Source: Mesodorylaimus sp. YZB2_4
Taxonomy: Eukaryota > Nematoda > Enoplea > Dorylaimida > Dorylaimidae
Direction of reading: 5' to 3'
Assembly: GCA_030248295.1 (NCBI GenBank)
Contig: JASANH010001085.1
Coordinates: 372,001 to 436,000, forward strand
DNA: 64,000 bases
How positions within the stretch are numbered: the stretch's first letter is position 1; each line of letters begins with the position of its first letter. The notes beneath the pieces were generated by a model, which was not told the DNA's origin, did no database searches, and was given only the letters and a program-made list of their open reading frames with translations. Below, one piece after another: positions 46,632 to 56,420 of the stretch. A program made the position numbers and the translations under genes.

Positions 46632-48429
46632 TTTTAGGGTCGAGTCCCACTTCGGCAGGGTTCGCTGCTCCACATTTTCTCCAGTCTGTTGTGTCTGTCG
46701 TTTCCTCGCTCACTTTTTCATGTCTTCTCTAACAGTTTCTAGCCATCGTGCTGCCGAATGGTCGTTTCCTCTGGAACTTACAGTAATTCCATCGCAGTAC
46801 GGGATACTGATCGTGAGTCCGGATCTCTGTGCATCACATCTGTGTCACATAAAGGTATATCCGTGGTCGTTACGTGCACTATCTTTGTCAAGCCGAGTTA
46901 ACCATGCTCTCACATCCTCACATCATTCTGAGTATTCGAATGATTCTTGCTTTAGTTCATGAAATCGAGTCGGCTGGCCCTGGAGCCACTGTAACTCGCC
47001 TGGCTGATTATGCCTTGAGGATAAATCAAGCCTTGAATACGCCTGCATTCGATGGTGAAATTTGTAAAATGTTCTCAGATTGACCATTTCTCGTCCTTCT
47101 GCGAGGGGATCTTGGCGATCTTCCCTGGACCTTAGGATTGGTGTGATCGCTGGGAACAATTGAAGGTGATGTCACAAGGCGGAGCACGCGAGCATTTGTC
47201 ATTTGCACATAAATCGGAGCCGAGTATGAGCTACTGTTGATATCCATATCTAGATCTAATCGATATCGATATCGAAATCATATCCATATATCCATCATAT
47301 CTTTTTAAAATATCCATATCTATATCTATATTATATCTTTTTACGTCCAAGATATCGATGAGAAAATATGGATATCTAAGTGTTTTAGAGGTCTGAAAGT
47401 GGTTTTTACCACAAAAAAGAACTTGCTTATTGTCGAAAAGGTGCTCAGGGGCCATCGGGGAGGACGTCAAGACCCCTGAGTAGGTGGGTGTCACACGACT
47501 GTACTGAATGACTTTTTGCTTATCTAAGATCCTATCGAGGCAGCGACAAAAATTTTTCAAAAAACAATGATGGAATGATGCTACTAAAACTAAATGTAAG
47601 TGGAAATTTGCCTTGAAGATGAAACCCGAGCATGTGCACAAAACCTCGAAACAAGAGGAAATAAACGATTATTTTTGAGCTTGTACGGCAGGGTCGCTAA
47701 AATTAGGGAGATACAGTATTGCGTACTAGCAGCAACCTCAGCCCTCCATAATCCAAGTCACTTTCACTGCTATGTGTATACAGCATTTTCCCAGTTTAGG
47801 AGCCATATCTCTTTGATGTGCGGGTAGGATGGGACTTTACTTGTATGTCTTACGACTTGCACACGTCTCATCTACTCGTGAAACTGTCTCCTGCACATAA
47901 GCTAGCTTGTTCATTTGGATTGTTGTTCCTCCGCATGCGAGTCATGTACGAATATCCTTCCTCTGCTCACCTTTGGGGCAGAGATCAGCCCATTTTTTAG
48001 CTAAAAAAACCAAAACGCACTTCTTTTTTCTGGTTTAATCTCCGTAAGTGTTCTCTCTTTCTTGTCACCAATCCTAACTGGATTCTACAATCACTAGTTC
48101 TACTGTTCTTCAAACATTTTCAAAACGTGTTTAAATCTTATTTCAAACGCGCCGCTTCTTGGCCAGCCCACGTCTTTCGTGTACTGTAACATTTGGCTTT
48201 TACGGTTTGTCCTATACCCTTATCGCAATTTGATTAGGTCATCTGGATGCTGTTAGTAATTTTGTACAACATGCTATTTGCTATTTGCTATTTTACTTCT
48301 TATCCAAACACATGACTGTGCACTCAACGGATAAGCGACATCACAATACAAAACAAGGCGGATCAAGTCAAGCAAAGCTAATCTTTTCGATGGCGTCAAG
48401 AAAACCTCACAGAGGCAACGAAGCATCAT
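46632..48429. other. Gene-free stretch
   Basis: No gene supported. 47240-47370 is a degenerate ATATCC/ATATCG simple repeat. The remaining open frames show no domain or splice context. Confidence 0.4.
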
Positions 48430-48895
48430 CATGCGGTAAATCATTCCACATCTGAATGCACGAGTAATTAGAACATCGCTTTTAACTCTCGAAATTATGT
48501 CGAGGCACGATCAAAGAGTGTAGCTCATTCAGTCTAGCACTTGTTCGGGCTCCAGACTCAGATTTTTGAACGAAAAATCTGTTAGGATAGTCAAGAAATC
48601 CACAATAACATTTACGAAACTGGAACGATTTGAGACGCTTCCTACGGCAAAAAAGGGGGCACCAGTTCGCGTTAGATAAAGCTTCATCTTACGAAACATT
48701 TCAATTTCTCAAAAGAAATCTAAGCGCAAAAAGTTGTGCCCTTTTTGATTCGGAGATATCTTTCTTTAGAACTGGATCCCAAGCCACACACCCGTACTCA
48801 AGCACTGACCTAATACAGCTTTTATAGACAGCTTTCAGACTCTCTGATGCAACATGCCTGCCAAATGTCCTATTCAATGATCCTAACATCAAGTT
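48430..48895 (-). mobile_element. 5'-truncated LINE, 3' end of reverse transcriptase ORF
   Basis: On the minus strand from 48892 the translation LKAVYKSCIRSVLEYGCVAW and DPVLKKDI matches the post-catalytic segment of non-LTR retrotransposon reverse transcriptases (canonical YKSLVRPILEYASPVWDP). After frame damage it continues GARTSARLNELHSLIVPRHN and CIQMWNDLP, the typical ORF end of jockey/CR1-type elements. Nothing LINE-like lies upstream of about 48895, which fits 5' truncation on insertion. It is a pseudogene with at least one stop. Confidence 0.75.
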
Positions 48896-48944
48896 GGCTC
48901 AGAATCGAGTCGAAGTTTACAGTATGTCCTTTGGTGTGCCTGTT

Positions 48945-49555
48945 CACAGCCGGTTTGACTTTTGCCGTTCTGGCGCCATGCATTTTGGCTGCGCCGATTT
49001 GGCGCCCACCAAAATAGCCCCATGTCCCATGTGTTCGGAGCTCACCGTTTAAACTGCTGTATGGGCGGGTGCCGCGCCTCCCCATCGATCAGGCTCTTAA
49101 TACGCCTGCTAGTCGCAATGTGGATGAGCCTGATTGCACTTTGGAGTCCTGTCCACTTGTGTGCTGGCATAAACGAATCGAAGTCAAAAGAGGCCGCATT
49201 GTAAAATGGTGAAAACTGCCTCTCTAACCAGAGTAAAGCAAGTATCCATAAACCAGTGAAGGTCTTATTAGTGGTGCAGGTTAAGCGCGTTAGGATTTGG
49301 CGTCGACTTATGCAGCGTCAAGCAATCTCCCTGCCACAATTTTAGCGATATGAAATTTTGGCGCCTGGATCAGAAAAAGTTTATTTGGCGCGAAACCGTG
49401 AACTTTAGTCGTTTGCAAAATCAGCCATGTCGTTCCGGAATACGCAGCATGAAGTGCGAATGCTGCAACTTTGTATTGGTAACAAAAGCCTCGTCGTTTT
49501 TCGACCATGCTTATCAATTTTTCAAAAAAGTGACTTAAGTCCGCGCGTAAAAACC
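48945..49555. repeat. Dispersed repeat, copy 1 (partner 53370-53760)
   Basis: This segment shares long direct matches with 53370-53760, for example TTGACTTTTGCCGTTCTGGC, GCGTCGACTxATGCAGCGTC and AATCAATTTTTCAA-type stretches. A related, more diverged sequence is at about 54460-54830. Copies are riddled with indels and carry no coding frame. The family is probably a degraded DNA transposon. Confidence 0.65.
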
Positions 49556-49640
49556 TCAGCCACACGTGGGCGTTTTTTGCCGTTGGCATCAAGCAGGTTC
49601 TTAGCCAAAGCTGCTTACGTCAATTGGCGGGAAATTCAAA

Positions 49641-50474
49641 CTAAGTAAAGGTCAAAGAAGTTTTACATAAGCAGCTCGAATACAGCTCTAGCACGAATTG
49701 CTGATGTAAAATTGCACCGCTAGCACTAGATAAAAGATCATCCAAATACAACGTATACGACAGACAACATTGTATTAGCGATACTGTATTAGCTAGAGAC
49801 TAATCAATGTTATCATCACTGTTCGAGCTAGAATCCAATGGTATGACGGGCGCAGGTTTCATCGCATTGATATAGACAGCTTTATGTTCAATGCCGTTCT
49901 TCAATCGATAGTTATATCAAAATTTGATCAAAAGAATAACTAAACATCTTTAACATGACACATCAAAAAAATCAAGGTAGGCAGCAAGCTTTCAGAAGCA
50001 CAGCGCACGCATTTTTGGTTTTTGCGAATGATCCCATATATTTTAACAGAATTTCCGAGTAAATGACGTCAAATGTTAACTGGTGAACATCGCACAAAGC
50101 TTTTAAATTTACCGCGTTTTGCTATCAAAAGCTAGTGAACTTCACATGTGAACAAGGCGTGCCCGACCGCCCGCGGTGCATATTTCAAACGTGTACCAGG
50201 GTTGCCAGATGTGAAGGTTTCCCGTTATTTTTGACGGGATTTTGGCTTAGTGGAGGTTTTCGTGGAGGGGACTGGGTTGTGGAGGTTTTGGTGAAGGCTA
50301 GTCATTTTGTGGATATATAAAGGGATTTTCCTAAACACCTTTTATATTAGACAAAAGAAGCACCAAATCGATCCGCTGCTGTTATCTTTAAAATAGGCAC
50401 CCCCATTTATTTTCAAGTGCGCGGCTATTTGCCTGAAACCAAGCTTTCTTTTTTGTACACACAGCTTCGCTATA
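49641..50474. other. Stretch upstream of a tentative gene
   Basis: No feature recognised apart from a GGCGGGAAATTCAAA terminus word at 49626-49640 just before it. It could hold the promoter of the candidate gene starting at 50475. Confidence 0.35.
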
Positions 50475-52423
50475 ATGGCGGACAAATCAATATATCCGTA
50501 CTCTAATGGTGAGATTACTAGTAAAAATCAGGTGGTTTCATTTTTAAACTCTTCGATTTTGTGCCTAAATGACCTTTACCAGATTGCATGGTTCCAGTAA
50601 GCCACATTTTCTGTACGACAAATATGGCAATGGGGAAAATAGGGATGCAATTAGAGGATCCGGCTTATAACACGAGCATGACCCAAAAACTTCGGACCCT
50701 TGCAATTATCTGCTTCCGATGCACTGGTAATGCATATAGCATATGCATATTTTCTGAATCTGCACACCAAGTAGCGTCTCTGGGCGTCTCTGGTGAAATT
50801 ATCACTGGAGGTTTGGTTTTCATTTTTCAAACTTTAAGCCCATGTCGGGTGAAAAACTCTGAGTTTTGACTTTTAGGGTCTCACGAATGATGGGACCTAG
50901 AAGAACTTTTAAAAAAAAGTTCGATAGCTCATCATATTGCGATTATTGTGATATATTTTAGATCATCCCAGGACCAAGGGTTGGGGGAGAAATGAACGAT
51001 ATCGCCCAAGCAACTAGTTTTCATGCGTATCTCCGTGGGCTGGGGTGGGAAATATTCTTGACTTTTGCGTCACCCTACACTTAGGGGGTACTTCCTTCTT
51101 ACTTCTCTGATATTCCTGATTTAAAAAAAATGTGTAATCGACTCGTGTATGAATTGACGCAGTTTGAATAGATTCTGTGTTGGTCGCAAGGTTCGGGTTG
51201 AAATTTTGCGGTGCTCAGCCCAATAATTTTATTGCGCCAGAGGGAATGTTAAAAATGTTTTTTTTCTTAGACATGCACTGACTACTGATGATGAGTTTGA
51301 TGAAGCTGGAGGTACTGATCCTGTTTTTGAAGATGCTTCTGAGCCCTCCAGCATCGATCGGGGGACTCACTCTCGATCCGATCCAGCTGCTGGAACGGCC
51401 GGACTGGCAACTGATATTTTTCGCGCTTCATCTGCTGGGAAATAAGAAAATGTGACAAACTATATCGAGAAAATCCCATTTTTTCTCTCAAATTAGTATT
51501 TAATCCCGCTTTAGGTGCTGCTTATCTCTCTTATGTCCTGAATGGTCTAACAGAGAGTGACAGTGAGGAACCATGGCAGGTTAGTCACTATCAAACACAT
51601 CATCCCTACACGTATCTTTTGATCAAAGCGGATCGGCCGACTCGGATCGGGATCGGGCCGATCCAGACCCCAGATCGGATCGGGATCGGGATCCAGGTTA
51701 AGGGTCGGATCGGTCGATGCTGGTCTGATCCATTCGACTTTCTCGAAGAATGTTGTAGCTAGCAAGGTGCCGTCCAGTAAAAGCGCGATGCTCCCTTTGT
51801 CTGACCTTATTGTGATTACAGTCCGTCGCCTAACCCACCAGCCTCGTGGCCTGGTGGGTTAGGTGTCTGACTCTCACGCCAGGTGTGCTGTTACGGGCGA
51901 GTGTTCGACTCGCAGGCCGGTAAATCATTTCGTGCGTCCCTCCACCCTCGAGTGCGCATAAGCGTCTGGTGATGTGCAGGCGCGCAGCCAGGGTTGGCTC
52001 GTTAGGGTGGGCCAAGAAAGATATTTTACCATCCGCTGGAATCGGTATGTTTGGGAGCGCGAAGCGCTACAGGCGGGCGTCGCCCGCCAGGGGGGAGGGG
52101 TGCGGGGAGGTAGATGTGCCTCCTTCCAGCCGGAGGCGAAATTTTGGAACAATCGCTCTTATTAGACACGTTTTCAAGCCTGAGCTATATCCCTTGGTAC
52201 CCTTCTTGTTGTGATGCCACTGCCTTTCTATGCCTTTGCCTATACTCACAATAAGTGCTCCACAATTATGCGCCATTTTTTGATTATGCCTGGACTTTTA
52301 ACCCCGGGCCCCGGTCCCCTGGTCCTCTGGTCCCCCCCCCCCCCCGCTGGCTGCGCGCCCGATGTGGTAAAACAGGAACATGAATATGATACCGCAAGTG
52401 ATATTTTGTCAGGGGATTATTGA
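50475..52423 (+). CDS. Tentative multi-exon gene with acidic C-terminus, family unknown
   Basis: Pieces that look like exons, all with GT-AG borders: 50475-50508 (ATG, MADKSIYPYSN, phase 1), 50655-50726 (EDPAYNTSMTQKLRTLAIIC, phase 1 in and out), 51271-51311 (HALTTDDEFDEAG, ends phase 1), 51515-51579 (GAAYLSYVLNGLTESDSEEP, ends phase 0) and 52376-52423 (EHEYDTASDILSGDY, stop). The last three join in frame. The 50726 to 51271 join does not match in phase, so an exon is missing or one call is wrong. An AATAAA lies near 52779. The last intron contains a (C)n run and a tRNA-like stretch. I do not recognise the family. The model could be partly or wholly wrong. Confidence 0.35.
51835..51925 (+). 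repeat. tRNA-like sequence, probable SINE head
   Basis: An A-box-like GTGGCCTGGTGGGTTAGG and a B-box-like GTGTTCGACTCGC are in order. The region begins with a perfect CCTAACCCACCAG...CTGGTGGGTTAGG palindrome. The T-loop register is off by two bases, so it is not a credible tRNA gene. Confidence 0.35.
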
Positions 52424-52507
52424 CGGCTTTTGGATAAGTGATGAAGGTTCTGTGGAGGTTTTGGGATCAGGTGTGCAGGGATTTTCTTTGAGCGTCTGGC
52501 CACCATG

Positions 52508-53360
52508 ACGTGTACCCTGCTAGGCAGACACGCGTCAAAGGCGGCGACAGCGTCTCTTTGTGACTGCAACGAAAGGGTGTGCGTGGTCGCAAAGCACTGG
52601 CCGTACGTGGGAGCTCGCTTGCAACATGGCGGGCAGAAACAACTTTTTGTTCGATAGATATGCAATCGAGGAAATATCAGACTAATGAGCCTAAGCCTAA
52701 GCCTAAGCCTGGAATAAGAAAGGAAGTGATAAAATATGAAAGACGCAAGGGAGTCGGGTTCTGTAATATCCAGTAGAAATAAAACCCTTTTCTACCTACT
52801 TGCAATTATTTACTGTCCGTGTCCAATTCACGTTCACATTTTAGGATGTAGAAATGCTTTGTTCTTCAGGTGTATCACATACTTCGATGCAAACTCCTTC
52901 TGTAGACACAGAAAAAGTGACTCATAGGCCTTGTATACTAGCTCATTTACAGGGAAGTCATTTCCCAGGGGGAGTCAGAAGGCGGGCTCTGTGCTAATGA
53001 TCCCCAAGTATGTGCACAAACTGGACACAGACAGTGAATTAGACACAGACAGTGAATAATTGTAAGTAGGTTAAAATGGGTTTATTTTGTAGAGGATATC
53101 GCATCATATACCTCCCTTGCTTTTTCTTTCAAATCTTATCACTTCCTTTCTCGTTCTAGGTTTAGCGTTAGGCGTAGGCTCATTAGTCCAGTATTATCTC
53201 GATTGCATAAGTATAGAACAAATTGTTTTTGCCGCCGTGTTTTCTAAGCGTGCGAGCTCCACGCACATCCCGTGCTCTGCGACCGCGCACAAGGTTTCGT
53301 TGCAGTCGCAAATAGTCGTTGCCGCCGCCTTTGACGTGTCTGGCTAGCAGGGTACAGATT
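52508..53360. mobile_element. Inverted-repeat element with ~250-bp arms and a telomere-like motif
   Basis: The left arm (about 52508-52760) and right arm (about 53103-53360) are inverted copies at roughly 80% identity, sharing GCAGACACG-GTCAAAGGCGG, TTTGxGACTGCAACGAAA, TATGCAATCGAG and GAAAGGAAGTGATAA. The left arm carries AGCCTAAGCCTAAGCCTAAG (three nematode telomere-type hexamers) at 52686-52709; the right arm has a degenerate version. The spacer is about 340 bp. The left arm has a short ATG-initiated frame (MAGRNNFLFDRYAIEEISD) that may be a transposase remnant. Confidence 0.65.
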
Positions 53361-53369
53361 TGAAATATG

Positions 53370-53760
53370 CGCCCGCGATTCACAGCCGGCTTGACTTTTG
53401 CCGTTCTGGCGCCACTCATTTTGGCTGCGCCGACTCGGCGTTCGCCAAAAAAGCGCATGAGCGCATGAGGATTCGGCGTCGACTCATGCAGCGTCTAGCG
53501 ATTATGAAATTTTATGAAATTTGTTATGAAATTTTGGCGCCTTGATGAGAAAGCGCGGATGAATTTCTATTCGGCGTAAACCGTGCTCTTTTCTTTTCTG
53601 CAAGATCAGCCATGTCGTGACAGACGCAGCAATGTCAAGTGTAAATGCTGCCAGCTTTGCATTTAGTCACTGAAGCCTTATCGTTTTGCAACCATGCTTT
53701 TAATCAATTTTTCAAGGAAGTGACTGCGCATATATACTCTACGTTTATTACTGGAATCAT
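53370..53760. repeat. Dispersed repeat, copy 2 (partner 48945-49555)
   Basis: Direct copy of the 48945 repeat with deletions. It abuts the right arm of the 52508-53360 inverted-repeat element. Confidence 0.65.
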
Positions 53761-54459
53761 CCTCATCTTTGTAGAACTAGGAAAGTCTTCAAACCGTCCA
53801 GTAAGACATGATTTTCAAATGCGGCAGTTACCTGAACAGTACATGAGAAATAAAAAACAAGGGAATAGAGGGATTAGTAAAGAGTTTGAGAAGGCGATCC
53901 GTTGATATGCAAGACAAAATTAGAATCAATCATACAAGCACTGGAAATTGCATATTACTCTGCAAAAACTGTGTCTCATCTATTGCCGGTCTTTCAAACC
54001 TTCCTCGAAGAAGAAAATTAATGGATCGATAGCTCAATTCACAATTTGGCTAGCACCATACCATATTTTACTCGTACACAAGCACTGAAATGAGCTCAAA
54101 CGGGTAACAGACATGCATAATTATACGAATCAAATGTCCAGCTAGAAATCAAAAAACCATCTTTGAGAAATAAGAACGGAACCGTGTAAAACCTCTTAAG
54201 GCAATGTCACTTGGAATTTCATATCATTTTATTTCATTCCAGCACAAAGTTGCTACTGCATCTGAGAGCGTTCCACATCGTCCATGGCGTGTTTTTAATC
54301 CGCTAAGGCTCAAAATATATTTGAATAATTGCGCTAATATCAGGTCAGTTTGTGAATTGACGTAACAAGTACAAAACTTGCAACACTGAATGGCTATAGG
54401 AACAATTGGTGCCATCAGCTGACGAACTTGATTCGATCACGCATATCTTCGACGGATAG

Positions 54460-54830
54460 CCAAGAAAGAAGTCAAGCCGAATGCGGAAATCGCCACCACA
54501 GAATCCGCCAAAATTCCACACAAAACCCTCTCATTTGTCAAAAGCATTGCGCCAAAAATAGGATCGCCAAAACACAAGACGCTCAGTCGGCCGGCACTTG
54601 ATAGAGAGCAGCAGTAACGACTAGCGCCAAAAGCGCACAGCGCCACGGTGATTGACGCCAAAATAGCCAGCCAAAAAGAATGGCGCCAAAACGCCAGTCG
54701 CCGTAGCGGCTGTATGCCGTGCCCGCGCCCACCCTTTCGTCAGCGCCTTGAAATGCATTATGCCTATGCTTCACTGTGTCGCCAAGGTTTTTACGCGCGG
54801 ACTATACGCATACTCTATGTTTATTACGCA
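54460..54830. repeat. Diverged third member of the same repeat group
   Basis: GCGCCAAAA-type words recur many times. GGTTTTTACGCGCGGACT at about 54787 matches, inverted, the sequence at about 49541. It is followed by an (ATC)n microsatellite at 54830-54851. Confidence 0.45.
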
Positions 54831-54851
54831 TCATCATCATCATCATCTTCG

Positions 54852-55759
54852 CCAAGTTGAAAAATCTTCATATCATACCATAGCGATCGATGATAAACAC
54901 AATGAGCTCTCATCACAACTACACAGTGCGAAAATAAGAGGACGAGACGCGCACAGCAGTGAGAACTATTTGTTTTTGCTATAAGCGGTCACAAAGAAGA
55001 TTGCTGGTGCGCGCCATTTTTAAATTTGTTTGAAAGTGCGCACTGATTGGAAAAAGGGTTGGGTAAAGTAAAGGGTTGGGTGAAGGTAATTAAAGCGGCA
55101 TCTGGTACCTCTCTGTTCCTGCAGGTACTTATTTTCAGTCTCATACCATCTCTGGACAAAACTAAAACACACTTTATAACAGCTTTAGACCGTCTGTCAG
55201 CATCAGACGAGCGTGAATGGAACAAGATCGATTTATAAAGGTAGTTATGGTCCGTCTTTAAAATGAGTCCAAAGGCCATCTCCAAGCAACCAGGTCCGAG
55301 TAGCATTCATTTTCGTGTCAAAAAAGTGAAGTCTACCTACACCTTATGTGTTATCACACACTGATCACCCGTCTCCTCTGGGCCTTGTGGCCTATCGACT
55401 TTCTCCCTAATCACTATGGCCACATAATACACGCGTCGTGGGTGTGCTGGCCGCCTGCGAGACCAGAGAAGCATTGTATGGGGCCCTAGAAAATATATGG
55501 CATTTATGAAAGAAATGACAGTGGCAGCTGCTTTTATGAAATTTCTGAAGTATTGATAAAAATTGAGTGTATTATTCATTTTGCTCAAGCTGCTTTTTTC
55601 GATTCGGTCGAGATCTCTAGTGCGCTTATGGCATTCGTCGTCGATTCGTGCCAAGGCAGCATTTATAATTTATATTTTATATATATCTAATTATTTACAG
55701 ATTTTCTAACTTAATTTTTAAATTTGTGCTCCAAAATTAGCTCTGCTGTTTGTCCTCAG
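54852..55759. other. Stretch upstream of the Cys-rich membrane protein
   Basis: A 5' exon with a signal peptide for the following gene should lie here or further left, but I could not identify one with a good donor of the right phase. Confidence 0.35.
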
Positions 55760-56420
55760 ACACATTTTGAGTGATTCAATCAGGACCCCCTTTGTTGATG
55801 GTACCATTGCTATGGACCCCAATCCTTTTCCCGTCTGTCCGAAAGGAGTGGAAGAATGCCCACCGGGTGCAACGTGTTGCATCGAGGACGATACTTGTCG
55901 ATGCGACTGCAATCCATCAGGTTACAATTACGGGACCAGTTTTAATTGCGAGCAGGGGCCGCCAGAAATGAGTGATTATCACACAGAGCCTTATCCACCC
56001 GACACGGCTCTCATGATATCGGCCACCATTGGTCTGTTCCTCTGCGCCTTATTAGGCTCGTTATATTGGACTTGGCGGGAGAATAAGCGAAACTTGCAGG
56101 CTGCCGAAATACGACGATATGGTCATGGCGATGGGGGCGAGAGGGTGCCCGATACTTCCTGCTCAGTCTGGTGGCAATTTTGGAGAAAAAGAAATTTAAA
56201 AAATTTAGAAAAGATGAGAAAAAAGTTATGGACTTTTTGCACTGGATGGAGGAGGAATCAAGAATTGGTTCATACTAGGCAACAAGTCTATACTGTGCCC
56301 AATTATACGTTGGATAGAGGACAGGGGGAAAATTCAAATAATCTGGCGACCTCTCCACCCATAAACAATGATATTGCCAGCGGGAATTTTTTAACTAAAA
56401 AATTCGACACTTTGGTTTGA
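55760..56420 (+). CDS. Cys-rich single-pass membrane protein, 3' exon (219 codons)
   Basis: The exon begins after a TTTGTCCTCAG acceptor (first base completes an upstream codon) and ends at a TGA. The extracellular part has nine Cys in about 50 residues (VCPKGVEECPPGATCCIEDD then TCRCDC and FNCEQG). It is followed by one hydrophobic segment, ALMISATIGLFLCALLGSLYW, then a basic cytoplasmic start (WRENKRN) and a hydrophilic tail with several Tyr. The topology looks type I. The only in-frame ATG near the start (55812) would leave no signal peptide, so the true N-terminus is in missing upstream exons. The Cys spacing does not match a family I can name with confidence. Confidence 0.6.

Noticed and set aside
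51835-51925. tRNA-Glu gene (apparent CTC anticodon loop)
   Set aside because: The T-loop register and acceptor stem do not fit; treated as a SINE-like sequence.
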